NCBI GenBank assembly: GCA_904374805.1
Contig: CAJFEW010000015.1
Coordinates: 1-33,061, forward strand
Source: an uncultured Neglectibacter sp.
GTDB lineage: Bacteria > Bacillota > Clostridia > Oscillospirales > Acutalibacteraceae
Direction of reading: 5' to 3'
DNA length: 33,061 bases
Positions 15,853 through 24,489 of this stretch are shown here, piece by piece. The notes beneath the pieces were generated by a model. It was not told the DNA's origin. It saw nothing but the letters and a program-made list of their open reading frames with translations, and made no database searches. A program made the position numbers and the translations under genes. Positions within the stretch are counted from its first letter, which is position 1, and each line of letters begins with the position of its first letter.

Positions 15853-15881
15853 ATTGTAGCACAGGGCCTCGGCAAAGTCAA
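15853..15881 (-). promoter_or_regulatory. promoter of the ileS T-box transcript
   Basis: On the minus strand TTGACT, a 17-bp spacer and TACAAT, directly before the stem I start of the T-box. Confidence 0.87.
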
Positions 15882-15941
15882 GGCGGGGCCTCAGGTTTTC
15901 CTCGAATTCCCCACCGGCGCACCTTTCCCCACCCCGGACTA

Positions 15942-15971
15942 TTGACATCTTTTTTCACCATTGACTATAAT
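15942..15971 (+). promoter_or_regulatory. promoter of the MATE gene
   Basis: TTGACA, an 18-bp spacer and a perfect TATAAT, 26 bp before the start codon. It diverges from the ileS promoter 60 bp away. Confidence 0.88.
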
Positions 15972-15997
15972 AGTGTGGAAAAACCAGGGAGAGGAAG

Positions 15998-17359
15998 ATG
16001 TTTGTGACTACCGTGAAAAAGAAAGGCAAAAGTTTGGACATGACCCAAGGAGAACCGGCGAAGCTGCTGATCCTCTTCGCAATCCCCATGCTCATTGGTA
16101 GCGTGTTCCAACTCATGTACAACATGACCGACACCGTGGTGGTGGGCCGGTTTGTCAGCGTGGAAGCCCTGGCTGCCATTGGGGCCACCAGCTCCACCAC
16201 TTCCTTGCTGCTGATGCTGGGACAGGGCCTGACCAACGCGGTCTCCGTGGTGATCTCCCAGGCGGAGGGCGCCGGCCAGGAGGAGCGGCTCAAGCGCTGT
16301 GTCAGCCACGCGGCTTACCTGGTGCTGCTGGGCAGTCTGGTGCTGGGACTTCTGGCCTTTTTTGGGGCCCGCCCCTTTTTGCAGTTTTTGGGAACGCCGG
16401 CAAACATCCTGCAGGACGCAGTGGCCTACGTGCAGATTACCGGAGGCCTCTCTGTGGCCTTGACGGCCTACAATGGAGTTTCCGCCGTGCTGCGGGCCAT
16501 TGGAGATTCCCGCACCCCTCTGTATTTCCTCATTCTCTGCTGCTTGCTCAACGTGGGGTTGGACCTGGTGTTTGTACTGGCCTTTCAAGGAGGCGTGCCC
16601 GGCGTGGCCATCGCCACTGTGCTGGCCCAGGCAGTCTCCGCTGTGCTCTGCGTGCTCTACATGCTCCGGCGCCACCCCCGCCTGCGGCCTGACCGGGAAG
16701 CCTTCCGGTTTGACCGGTCCATTATGGGAGAGTACTTGCACATTGGCCTGCCCATGTGCTTTCAAAGCCTGGTGCTGGGCATTGGCATGTTTGTGATCAC
16801 CGCCGTGATCAACTCCTTCGGCTCCGACATTGTGGCGGCCTACACCATTGGCAGCAAGGTGGAGCAGCTGGCCACCCTCTCTTTCTCCAACGTGGCCTTT
16901 TCCTTCTCCGTGTACGCCGGGCAGAACTACGGGGCCAAACTCTACGGCCGCATTCGAGAGGGGCTGAAAAAGGGGCTTCTCCTGATTGTAGGGCTCTCGC
17001 TGCTCTCCACCTTGGTGATGCTCCTGTTTGCCCAGCCCATTGCCCGCCTGTTCCTGGAGGAAAATGCGGCTGCAGTGTTAGAGGGCGCCGTGGACATGAT
17101 CCGGGTGGAGGCCTGCTTCTTCTGGGCTTTGGGAGCCATCTGGACCGTAAATTCCGCCCTGCGGGGCATGGGCAAAGTGCGGGTAGCTCTGGTCTCCAGC
17201 GTGGTGGAGCTTGTGTGCAAAATCGGGGTGTCCGTGCTCCTGCCTTTGGCTGTAGGCTACATCGGCATTTGGTTCGCGGCGCCCACCGGCTGGGTGCTTG
17301 GTTTGATCCCCTCCCTGATTTACTTAGTTCACTGGTTCCGCCGTCTGGAACAATCATAA
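15998..17359 (+). CDS. MATE-family multidrug/metabolite exporter
   Basis: A 453-residue inner-membrane antiporter of the MATE (NorM/DinF) superfamily, which exports cationic drugs or metabolites in exchange for Na+ or H+. Twelve hydrophobic segments are visible. The N-terminal half carries IPMLIGSVFQLMYNMTDTVVVGRF and QGLTNAVSVVISQAEGAG. The C-terminal half repeats the pattern with GLPMCFQSLVLGIGMFVITAVINSFG and NYGAKLYGR. These are typical of the clostridial MATE group. The start ATG follows GGGAGAGGA. The gene is monocistronic, with its own promoter and a strong terminator shared with the convergent ABC operon. The substrate is unknown. Confidence 0.95.
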   Translation: MFVTTVKKKGKSLDMTQGEPAKLLILFAIPMLIGSVFQLMYNMTDTVVVGRFVSVEALAAIGATSSTTSLLLMLGQGLTNAVSVVISQAEGAGQEERLKRCVSHAAYLVLLGSLVLGLLAFFGARPFLQFLGTPANILQDAVAYVQITGGLSVALTAYNGVSAVLRAIGDSRTPLYFLILCCLLNVGLDLVFVLAFQGGVPGVAIATVLAQAVSAVLCVLYMLRRHPRLRPDREAFRFDRSIMGEYLHIGLPMCFQSLVLGIGMFVITAVINSFGSDIVAAYTIGSKVEQLATLSFSNVAFSFSVYAGQNYGAKLYGRIREGLKKGLLLIVGLSLLSTLVMLLFAQPIARLFLEENAAAVLEGAVDMIRVEACFFWALGAIWTVNSALRGMGKVRVALVSSVVELVCKIGVSVLLPLAVGYIGIWFAAPTGWVLGLIPSLIYLVHWFRRLEQS

Positions 17360-17431
17360 GCAAACCCTTTGCCATCTCTGCGGGCAAGTCGGTCTGGCAA
17401 AACTGGAAAGTCTCCCTCACCGACAAACACC

Positions 17432-17466
17432 AAAAAATCCCCCGTCACGAAGACGGGGGATTTTTT
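17432..17466. terminator. bidirectional terminator between MATE and the ABC operon
   Basis: AAAAATCCCCCGTC pairs with GACGGGGGATTTTTT across a five-base loop. It has A runs on one side and T runs on the other, so it works for both converging transcripts. Confidence 0.93.
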
Positions 17467-17494
17467 CACTGGTTTATCAGATCTAGCTGCAAAC

Positions 17495-18313
17495 TCAGTC
17501 GCCCACTGTGGAAAGGTCCCACTCTCCATAGATCTTGGGCACGTCGCTGATCAGGCGCCGTGTGTACGTAGCCTGGGGATGGATGATCACATCTTCCGCA
17601 GAACCTGCTTCCACAAACTTGCCGTGCTCCATAATGTAGACCGTGTCGGACACATAGTAGGCCAGGCCGATGTCGTGGGTAATGAAGATGATGGTCATGT
17701 TGATCTCATCCCGCAGCTTCAGCAGCATATCCAGAATGGTGGCACGAGAGCAGGCGTCCACCATGGAGGTGGGCTCGTCGGCGATCAGGATCTTCGGCTT
17801 CAGCAGGAAGATCCGAGCGATCATCAAACGCTGCATCTGGCCGCCGGACAGCTCGAAGGGATACTTGTTGGTCAGCTCCGCGTACTTCAGGTTCACGAAG
17901 GAGCAGGCCTCGGTCATGAGCTCGTCCTTTTTCTCCTTGGGAAGATGCTTGCCGCCGGTCATGTTGATGCAATCCAGCAGCAGATCGTCGATCTTGTTGA
18001 ACATATTGAAGGAGGAGAAGGGATCCTGGAACACGGCCTGGATATTCTTCCAATACTCCTTCCGCTTCTTGCCGGAGGAAATGTCCCGAGGCTGGCCGTT
18101 AAACTCCAAACTGCCCTCTGTGATACCGATCAAACCCAGAATCATACGGGCAATGGTGGTTTTACCAGAACCGGACTCACCTACAATGGAGATGACCTCG
18201 CCTTCCCGGAAGTCGAAGTCCACATGGTCCACTGCCACAGTTCTTGTTTTGCCGTAGCCGAATACCTTGGTGATGCCTTCGCCTTTCAATACGGATTTAC
18301 CCAGTTCAGCCAT
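17495..18313 (-). CDS. oligopeptide/oligosaccharide ABC importer ATPase 2 (OppF/DppF-like)
   Basis: A 272-residue cytoplasmic ATP-binding subunit. Walker A is GESGSGKTT at residues 45-53, the Q loop is VFQDP (Gln96), the ABC signature is LSGGQ at 155-159, Walker B is ILIADE at 175-180, and the switch His213 is in FITHDIG. It ends soon after the ATPase core and lacks the long C-terminal oligopeptide (HPY) extension found in many OppF proteins. Its ATG overlaps the stop of the partner ATPase by eight bases, which indicates coupled translation. It is the last gene of the five-gene importer operon. The terminator at 17432 follows. Confidence 0.93.
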   Translation of the reverse strand: MAELGKSVLKGEGITKVFGYGKTRTVAVDHVDFDFREGEVISIVGESGSGKTTIARMILGLIGITEGSLEFNGQPRDISSGKKRKEYWKNIQAVFQDPFSSFNMFNKIDDLLLDCINMTGGKHLPKEKKDELMTEACSFVNLKYAELTNKYPFELSGGQMQRLMIARIFLLKPKILIADEPTSMVDACSRATILDMLLKLRDEINMTIIFITHDIGLAYYVSDTVYIMEHGKFVEAGSAEDVIIHPQATYTRRLISDVPKIYGEWDLSTVGD

Positions 18314-19316
18314 TTCTTCCGTACACCTCCTTCAGGTAGTCCACATCGTAAATGCAGCGGTACATCCGCTCATTATCAAAATCCTTCTCCGGAATTTCAA
18401 AGAGTTTGCACTCCGGCTTGGCGTACTTACACCGGGGAGCGAACCGGCATCCAGCAGGAGGATGCTTCAAGTTGGGCGGCGTGCCGGGAATAGCTTCCAG
18501 CTTGATATCCCGGGTGCCCTCTTCCGGCACAATGATGGAGCCCATCAGGCCCTTAGAATAGGGGTGCACCGGATCGAACACCATCTCTTTGGCCGTGCCC
18601 TTTTCCACAATCTGACCTGCGTACATGACCATGATATCGTCGGTCACGTTGTACAGCAAGGGTAACTCGTGGGTGATAAAGATCATGGACTTGATAAAGC
18701 CTTTTTCCATCAGCTCCCGCATCATCTTAATAACCATCTTCTGGCTGGTCACGTCCAGAGCCGAAGAGGGCTCGTCGGCGATCAAAACCTTGGGGGAGAG
18801 GATGGTGGAAATGGCGATAACCGTACGCTGTTTCATACCGCCGGACAGCTCCACCGCGTGCTTCTGCAGCACTTCGGGAGGCAGGCCCAGAATGCGGAAC
18901 CGCTCCACCGCCATATCGTAGATGTCCTTTTTGGACATGCTCTTATCGTGGACATGAATCACGTCCTCAATAAAGCGGATGATCTTCTGGGTGGGATTCA
19001 GCGCGTTCATAGCTGCCTGGGGAATGTAGGCGATCTCATTGCCCAGGATGTTCTTGCGAATTTTATCCGGCTTCATACCGGAAATGTTTACCCCATCGAT
19101 GATGATGTCACCGCTGATGTAGTGCAGCGGGGCGAAATAGTAGCCCATCAGGCTCAGCGCCAACGTGGACTTGCCGCAGCCGGACTCGCCGGCAATACCC
19201 AGGGACTTGCCCTCTTCAATTTTCAGAGAAACCCCGTCCACCGCGTACACGTCTTCCTTTAAACGGGTGACATACTTTGTCTTCAGCTTGTTGACTTCAA
19301 GCATGTACTTTGCCAT
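18306..19316 (-). CDS. oligopeptide/oligosaccharide ABC importer ATPase 1 (OppD/DppD-like)
   Basis: A 336-residue ATPase subunit. Walker A is GESGCGKS at residues 43-50, the signature is LSGGM at 157-161, and Walker B is VLIADE at 177-182. The C-terminal extension contains four cysteines (290, 296, 303 and 321) in [15 protein letters not shown]...YRC, the pattern that binds an iron-sulfur cluster in characterised DppD-type ATPases. The ATG at 19316 is preferred because GAAGGGG lies at proper spacing. A start at 19343 would overlap the permease gene. It lies 16 bp after the permease gene and overlaps the next ATPase by eight bases. Confidence 0.93.
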   Translation of the reverse strand: MAKYMLEVNKLKTKYVTRLKEDVYAVDGVSLKIEEGKSLGIAGESGCGKSTLALSLMGYYFAPLHYISGDIIIDGVNISGMKPDKIRKNILGNEIAYIPQAAMNALNPTQKIIRFIEDVIHVHDKSMSKKDIYDMAVERFRILGLPPEVLQKHAVELSGGMKQRTVIAISTILSPKVLIADEPSSALDVTSQKMVIKMMRELMEKGFIKSMIFITHELPLLYNVTDDIMVMYAGQIVEKGTAKEMVFDPVHPYSKGLMGSIIVPEEGTRDIKLEAIPGTPPNLKHPPAGCRFAPRCKYAKPECKLFEIPEKDFDNERMYRCIYDVDYLKEVYGRNG

Positions 19317-19332
19317 AATCGCTACCCCCTTC

Positions 19333-20580
19333 TCAGCTATCACGCAGCTGCGGATTGAACACCTGGTCCAGACCGGTATTCATCAGGTTCAGCGAGAACG
19401 TGATCAGTGCAATCGAAATGATCACTGGAATAAATGCCCACCAGGACATGGAAGTGAGTGCGCCAAACTTCTGCGCCCAGTTCATCATCAGGCCCAGAGT
19501 AGTGGCCTCTGCCGTGGAGGGCCCAAGGCCCAGCATGGACAGCTGTGCCTCCGACAGAATGCCGGAAGAGATCTGCAGAATCATAGCCATCACCACATAG
19601 GAAGCCAGATAGGGCAGAATGTCCACCGCAACGATGCGGGGCAGGCTGTGGCCAGAAAGCTTGGACAGGTTCACGTGATCCCGGTTACGCAGAGACAGCA
19701 CCTGGGAACGAACGGAACGAGCGGTCCAAGGCCAGCCGGTGCATCCGATGATCAATGCCACCATCATGGGGCCGCGAGCAGCCTGGCCCACGCTGTTGGC
19801 GATCAAAATCAAAATAACGAAGCTGGGGATAACGGTGAACAGGTTGGTGATGAACACCAGCAGGTTGTCCACCCAGCCGCCCAGATAACCAGACAGCAGA
19901 CCAATCACCAGGCCGATGGCTGTGGCAATCAGGCCAGCCAGCAGGCCGATGCGCAGAGAAACGCCAATGGAGGAAGCCAGCTTGGTCATCACGTCGGCGC
20001 CGAAGTTATCGGTGCCCAGAGGGAACGCAACCTTGTTGGTCACATCGTTGACGTTGACGAACTGCTGTCCGTCAACCTCTTCGGAAACTTCCAGATTGCC
20101 CTCTTCGTCCTCAGTGGCCAGAATGATGCCACCGCTCTCCTCCAGGGTCTGGATCTGGGTGTTCAGCCGTTCGTAAGCACGCTTATCAGCCGTGATCATT
20201 CCCGTGGAGAGCTCCGGATCGTAGTTCTCGTTCCAGAGGCTGATCAGGGTTTCCGTATCTTCGATGTCGATGTCGGACTCGGCAATACCAGCCTGGTTTA
20301 CCAGCCAAGTCTTCATCTTGTTGCGCGTGTCGTCGGTCAAGGTGGCGTCCAGAGTTGCCTGGGCCGTATCCACATTCATGGTGACCTTTTCAGAGCTCTG
20401 GGCCGTATCCACTACCGACACGTAGGTGCCGGGAGCGTAGAAGATGTTGCCCACCATCTCCATGGGACCATAGGGTGAGAAGATGGGATACAAAATGGAG
20501 AACAAAAGCAGAAATACGAAAATCACAAATCCCGCAACAAATTTGGGCGAGTGAAAAACCTGTTTGATTTGATGTAACAT
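19333..20580 (-). CDS. ABC importer permease (DppC/OppC-like) with large extracytoplasmic insertion
   Basis: A 415-residue inner-membrane permease, about 100 or more residues longer than a typical DppC/OppC. After the first transmembrane helix (residues 15-35) there are about 130 polar, acidic residues (roughly 55-184). Only then does the family motif [12 protein letters not shown] (186-197) appear, followed by five transmembrane helices. The ATPase-contact EAA loop reads [19 protein letters not shown]. The insertion would face outside, where it could contact the binding protein. Similar long permeases occur in family-5 importers for oligosaccharides, but the substrate is not fixed by sequence. 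It begins 14 bp after the first permease gene. Confidence 0.9.
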   Translation of the reverse strand: MLHQIKQVFHSPKFVAGFVIFVFLLLFSILYPIFSPYGPMEMVGNIFYAPGTYVSVVDTAQSSEKVTMNVDTAQATLDATLTDDTRNKMKTWLVNQAGIAESDIDIEDTETLISLWNENYDPELSTGMITADKRAYERLNTQIQTLEESGGIILATEDEEGNLEVSEEVDGQQFVNVNDVTNKVAFPLGTDNFGADVMTKLASSIGVSLRIGLLAGLIATAIGLVIGLLSGYLGGWVDNLLVFITNLFTVIPSFVILILIANSVGQAARGPMMVALIIGCTGWPWTARSVRSQVLSLRNRDHVNLSKLSGHSLPRIVAVDILPYLASYVVMAMILQISSGILSEAQLSMLGLGPSTAEATTLGLMMNWAQKFGALTSMSWWAFIPVIISIALITFSLNLMNTGLDQVFNPQLRDS

Positions 20581-20594
20581 CTGTACGCCTCCTT

Positions 20595-21602
20595 TCAGCT
20601 ATCCTGCTGTGTCGCTTTGACACGAGGATCGATCACGCCGTAGAGGATCTCCACCACCAGGTTGGCAATCAGCACCATGATGGTGATGATCAGCGTACAA
20701 CCGGAAAGAAGAGGATAGTCACGGCCACTGATGGCGTCAAACAACGTTGTGCCGATGCCGGGGTAGCTGAACACCATCTCAGCCACCAAGTTGCCGCCCA
20801 CCATCGTGCCCAGAGACAGAGCCAAACCAGTGACCTGGGGCAGCATGGCGTTGCGGAACACGTAGCGGACGATGGTCAGGTCACGAATGCCCAGGAAGCG
20901 GCTGTATTTCACATAATCCGCGTTCAACTCGTAAATGGACATGGACCGCATACCAATTGCCTGGCCGCCAATGGCGATCAGCACCATGGTGATGAACGGC
21001 AGCCTGTAGTGGTCCAGAACAGATAGGACGAAGTCCCAACTGAAATTGGGAACCATGTCCGCCGCATAACCGCCGCCCACCGGGAACCAGTGGAGCTGGG
21101 AAGCGAACAGCCACAGGAAGACCATGCCCAGACCAAACGCCGGGAAGTTGCTGATGAACATGAACACAGGCAGAACCACTTTATCCACGCCGCCGCGCAG
21201 ATAAGCCGCCAAGGCGCCCAAGCCGTTGCCCAAAATCCACCCTACAATAATAGCGGGGATCTGCAGAGCCAGGGTCCAGATGATGGCGGAACCGATGATT
21301 TCGTTTACGGTGCGGGGATACTGGGAGATACTCATACCCAGATCGCCCTGGAGCAGGTTACCCACGTAGGTCAGGAACTGTTCGGGCAACGACTTGTCCA
21401 GGCCGAACTGCTCTGTGTACTGCTGTACCACCTGTTCACGCACGCCGGGGTCTGTACTTCCTGTCAGGGCCTGGTTGACCAGCATATCCACAGGGTTGCC
21501 GGGCATCAGGCGAGGGAGCAGGAAGTTCAGGAACACGGCGACTATCAGGGTGGCAACATACCAGATCACCTTTTGGCCGTAATACTTCATCATGCCTTTC
21601 AA
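20595..21602 (-). CDS. ABC importer permease (DppB/OppB-like)
   Basis: A 335-residue inner-membrane permease with six transmembrane helices. It has the N-terminal [13 protein letters not shown] and [29 protein letters not shown] segments typical of DppB. The EAA loop [26 protein letters not shown] contacts the ATPase. The C-terminal [23 protein letters not shown] is diagnostic. The TTG at 21602 is preferred as start because AGGTGA stands six bases upstream; the ATG pair at 21593/21590 would be 15-18 bases from it. It follows the binding-protein gene across a 208-bp spacer full of hairpins. Confidence 0.92.
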   Translation of the reverse strand: MKGMMKYYGQKVIWYVATLIVAVFLNFLLPRLMPGNPVDMLVNQALTGSTDPGVREQVVQQYTEQFGLDKSLPEQFLTYVGNLLQGDLGMSISQYPRTVNEIIGSAIIWTLALQIPAIIVGWILGNGLGALAAYLRGGVDKVVLPVFMFISNFPAFGLGMVFLWLFASQLHWFPVGGGYAADMVPNFSWDFVLSVLDHYRLPFITMVLIAIGGQAIGMRSMSIYELNADYVKYSRFLGIRDLTIVRYVFRNAMLPQVTGLALSLGTMVGGNLVAEMVFSYPGIGTTLFDAISGRDYPLLSGCTLIITIMVLIANLVVEILYGVIDPRVKATQQDS

Positions 21603-21639
21603 TGAAGCTCACCTCTCTCTTTCAGACTTCTAAAATATA

Positions 21640-21780
21640 AACGGGCCCGGCGGTCGCGCCAGATGGCCACAGCCGCCGGACCCGCTCCTCACTTAGCACT
21701 GCGCGAAGCAGAAAGTCCCATTTTCCCTTCGCGCGGGAACGTCCTATATTTCACGTTCCCCATTCCCTAGCACAGGGAGT
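21640..21780 (-). promoter_or_regulatory. series of four hairpins between binding-protein and permease genes
   Basis: Four stems are seen: TCCCT/AGGGA (21764-21778), GGGAACGT/ACGTTCCC (21735-21760), GCGCGAAG/CTTCGCGC (21701-21734) and CGGG-CCGGCGG/CCGCCGG-CCCG (21642-21684). The last is followed on the minus strand by a T-rich stretch. Such spacers typically protect the upstream binding-protein mRNA and partly terminate, so that the binding protein is made in excess over the permeases. Structures are seen; the role is inferred. Confidence 0.7.
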
Positions 21781-21810
21781 ACGATTCTCAAACTCCTCCA
21801 AAATTTACGA

Positions 21811-23724
21811 TCAGCCGTTCACCAGCTCCAGGTTGTACAGAGCAGCAACGCCGTAACCGTCGGTGCACATCATGGCAGGAATCTTGGGATCGGAACCATC
21901 GTTCTCGTTGGGGAAGTTGGTCCACACGCTCTCATTGCACACCATGAACTGGTAAGGACGGTACATAACACCATAGCTGGGAACTTCGGTCAGATAGATC
22001 TCATTGAGACGCTGATAAATTTCCTTCTGACGGGTCTCATCCGTGGTGTTGGACAGCTCTTCCAGCAGCTGGTCTGCCTCTTCGTTGTACCAGCGGCCCT
22101 GGTTGGTGGTCAAGGTCTCGGGGAACTCGCCGCCAAAGCCATACATGTAGAAGTAGAACACACCGTAGGGAGTGCCGCCGTAAGAGGTCAGGGAGATGTC
22201 AAAGTTGCCAGCCTGCAGGTCGTCGGTATACTGAGCGGCCTCGGGGAAGTAGGTCTCGATCTGGATGCCGATAGCCTTGCCAGCCTCCTGCACGATCTGC
22301 AGAGCAGCTTCGTAGTCAGACCAGCCGGTGGGGCACTCCACCTTGAAGGAGAGCTCTTCGCCATTGTACTCGCGGTTGCCGTCGCCGTTGGTATCCACGA
22401 TGCCAGCCTCGTCCAGCAGGGCGTTGGCGCCTTCCGCATCGTTGCCTTCCCACTGCAGGGGAGCCAGAGCTTCGGGATCCAGAATCATGCTCTGCTGAGC
22501 TTCGGACCAGTTGAACAGGGAGCGGGGATATTCATCGAAGGTGGGGGACTGACCGGTCATAGCAGATTCAATAATCTGGTCATAGTCGGTAGCCATAGCG
22601 ATGGCCTTGCGCACTTCCACCTGATCCAGGCCCGGACGCTGCACATTGAACAGCACGGTGGGGATCACGCCGGCATCGTTGTAGGGGGGATTCTCCATGT
22701 AAGTGGAGATGGGCAGACCCTGATCCTCCCACAGGGATTCCACGTTAGCGGTGTAGGTCTGGGAAACGTCTACTTCGCCAGCCTGCTGAGCCTGAATGGC
22801 CACATCGTTGCTGGAGTAGATGTTGTGGATGATGTATCTCGGCACAGGCAGCTTGCCCCACATGGACTCGTCCTGGCCCCAGTAGTTGTCATCCCGCTCC
22901 AGAACCCACTTCTGGTCGTTGTGCTCCAGAACACGATAGGGAGCAGTGGTGGGAGCGTCCCACATGAGTTCGTTCTTCATAGCAGTGGCGTCGCCGCCAG
23001 TGGACTCAATCAGGGAATCCAGGTAAGCCTTCTGCATGATGTACATCTTGGGGGGCAGCTCCAAGAACTTCATCAGGTTCTTGTTCTCGGTGTTGACCTG
23101 GAACTCCACAGTGTAGTCGTCCACGGCCACCACGTCAGCAACATAGGGGCTGTAAGCCACACCCGTGGTGCTCTCGTAGTTCACATGAGCGTCCCAAGTG
23201 GCCTCCACGTCTGCTGCGGTGAAGGGGGTGCCGTCGCTCCAGTGAGCAACTTCCTTCAGCTTCACAGTCAGAACGGTCTGGTCCTCGTTCCACTGCCAGT
23301 CGCCGTCAGCCAGCAAGGGGTAGTTCTTGCCATCGGCCACGTTGTACATGTACAGGGTCTCCCAAACCAGCTCACGAGCGCCGGTGTCATTCTGACCCAT
23401 AGCGGCAAAGTTGCTGTTGGCAGCCATGGGGTTGTTGGACACGGGAGTGGCCCACTGCTGACCGGACTGATACAGAGATTCCTCGCGGGGGTAAGAGGTC
23501 ATGTCGGCCCCAGTGCCCTCGGTCTCAGCAGTAGAAGAAGTGTCGTCAGCGGTCTCGGAAGTCTCGCTTCCGGTATCGCTGGTGTCGTCGGCGGTGCTGC
23601 TGGTCGCAGAAGTGTCGCTGGCAGTAGAAGCGGTGCTGCTAGTTGTGTCGCCGCCGCACGCCGCCATAGACAAAACCAAGGCCAAGACAAGCATAACAGC
23701 TGTCAGCTTGCGCCATTTGTTCAT
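21811..23724 (-). CDS. family-5 extracellular solute-binding lipoprotein of the ABC importer
   Basis: A 637-residue lipoprotein. A charged start and hydrophobic core lead to the lipobox LSMAAC, with Cys23 the lipidated residue. A Ser/Thr/Asp-rich linker to about residue 75 follows. The remainder is the SBP_bac_5 (DppA/OppA) fold with LVWETLYMYN, VKLKEVAHWSDGTPFTAADV and VRKAIAMATDYDQI. Near residue 443 the loop DTNGDGNREYNGEE matches a calcium-binding DxDGD pattern and is unusual for the family. The second ATG (23724) is used because AAGGAGG abuts the first. It is the first gene of the importer operon, with the AraC-type operator pair upstream. The ligand may be peptide or oligosaccharide. 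Confidence 0.93.
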   Translation of the reverse strand: MNKWRKLTAVMLVLALVLSMAACGGDTTSSTASTASDTSATSSTADDTSDTGSETSETADDTSSTAETEGTGADMTSYPREESLYQSGQQWATPVSNNPMAANSNFAAMGQNDTGARELVWETLYMYNVADGKNYPLLADGDWQWNEDQTVLTVKLKEVAHWSDGTPFTAADVEATWDAHVNYESTTGVAYSPYVADVVAVDDYTVEFQVNTENKNLMKFLELPPKMYIMQKAYLDSLIESTGGDATAMKNELMWDAPTTAPYRVLEHNDQKWVLERDDNYWGQDESMWGKLPVPRYIIHNIYSSNDVAIQAQQAGEVDVSQTYTANVESLWEDQGLPISTYMENPPYNDAGVIPTVLFNVQRPGLDQVEVRKAIAMATDYDQIIESAMTGQSPTFDEYPRSLFNWSEAQQSMILDPEALAPLQWEGNDAEGANALLDEAGIVDTNGDGNREYNGEELSFKVECPTGWSDYEAALQIVQEAGKAIGIQIETYFPEAAQYTDDLQAGNFDISLTSYGGTPYGVFYFYMYGFGGEFPETLTTNQGRWYNEEADQLLEELSNTTDETRQKEIYQRLNEIYLTEVPSYGVMYRPYQFMVCNESVWTNFPNENDGSDPKIPAMMCTDGYGVAALYNLELVNG

Positions 23725-23887
23725 AACGTGCATCCTCCTTGAAATGGGGTAAATTCACCCCAAAATAATGATAATGAGAGAGAACGGACAAATCGAGCTG
23801 AGCAATCGGGTTTCGTCGCTTTTGTGATTATTGCCTATTAATTCCCTCTACTTACCTAAGAATACGTCATTTTGAGCAAATCGTATA

Positions 23888-23919
23888 GCACAATATCGTC
23901 ACGAAATTGCACTATATCG
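23888..23919 (-). promoter_or_regulatory. putative AraC operator pair upstream of the importer operon
   Basis: Two copies of the 11-mer GCACWATATCG start at 23888 and 23909 (plus-strand reading), exactly 21 bp apart. That is two helical turns, the usual spacing of the two half-sites bound by an AraC-family dimer. The same 11-mer pair, also 21 bp apart, is found in front of the araC gene. The pair stands about 165 bp before the binding-protein start, where an activator would sit. Confidence 0.75.
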
Positions 23920-24034
23920 TTTTCGTTTTAACCGTTATTTCTTATAACAAATTTGCGGATCACTCTTGAAATTGTGAAAAAAGAAGAAGCTCACGCCGTT
24001 TTTTAACAGCCGAACTTCCCTTTTCATAGATTTT

Positions 24035-24322
24035 TCATTCTTGCGCAGAAGTTAACAATCGGATCATTTCCTCCGGCTTCATTGCACAAATGTCACAAAG
24101 CCGAAACAAGGTCAAGATATCCGGCAGACTGACGCCGCTCTCATAATGTGTGTACGCTGTCCGATTCAAGGAAAGTTGGGAGGCCACCTGTTCTTGGGTC
24201 AAGTTGTGCTCCAAGCGCAATTGACGAAGGTGACGTCCAATTTGCATTTTATCTTCCAGCTCCCGTTTTTCCCGGGAGCGAGTTGCTTTGCGCACCTGGG
24301 CATTTTGCACGTGCTCTTTCAT
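24035..24322 (-). CDS. small XRE-family HTH transcriptional regulator
   Basis: A 95-residue protein with a basic, charged N-terminal tail (residues 1-25). The HTH_3 DNA-binding domain follows: IGRHLRQLRLEHNLTQEQVASQLSLNRTAYTHYESGVSLPDILTLFRLCDICAM. The pattern LTQEQVA...LSLNRTAYTHYESG is the classic Cro/C1 helix-turn-helix. There is no sensor domain. The ATG has a GGAGAGAG site. The gene lies between the importer operon and araC, divergent from araC, so it may read out from the same regulatory block. Confidence 0.9.
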   Translation of the reverse strand: MKEHVQNAQVRKATRSREKRELEDKMQIGRHLRQLRLEHNLTQEQVASQLSLNRTAYTHYESGVSLPDILTLFRLCDICAMKPEEMIRLLTSAQE

Positions 24323-24377
24323 GGTGCTCTCTCCTTTATTACGGTCCTTTTGCAGACTTTTCCAGGGCGTCTATCCC

Positions 24378-24405
24378 TTGACAAATTGGGCAAAGTCGCT
24401 ATAAT
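24378..24405 (+). promoter_or_regulatory. promoter of the araC-type regulator
   Basis: TTGACA, a 16-bp spacer and a perfect TATAAT. The start of transcription would be near 24412, about 78 bases before the start codon and upstream of the second operator pair. Confidence 0.85.
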
Positions 24406-24432
24406 GTTATCACAATTGAGGGTGGATTCATG

Positions 24433-24464
24433 CCACTATATCGTGAGAAAATAAGACAATATCG
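24433..24464 (+). promoter_or_regulatory. putative AraC operator pair in the regulator's own leader
   Basis: Copies of the motif ACWATATCG occur in 11-mers starting at 24433 (CCACTATATCG) and 24454 (AGACAATATCG), again exactly 21 bp apart and in the same orientation as the pair at 23888. This pair is downstream of the predicted transcription start, where binding would repress the regulator's own gene. Confidence 0.72.
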
Positions 24465-24489
24465 CATTTTATGAAGGGGGATTTTTCCC

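Noticed and set aside
19165-20478. 437-codon open frame opposite the permease genes
   Set aside because: His/Gln-rich mirror-frame translation; the minus-strand ABC genes are unambiguous.
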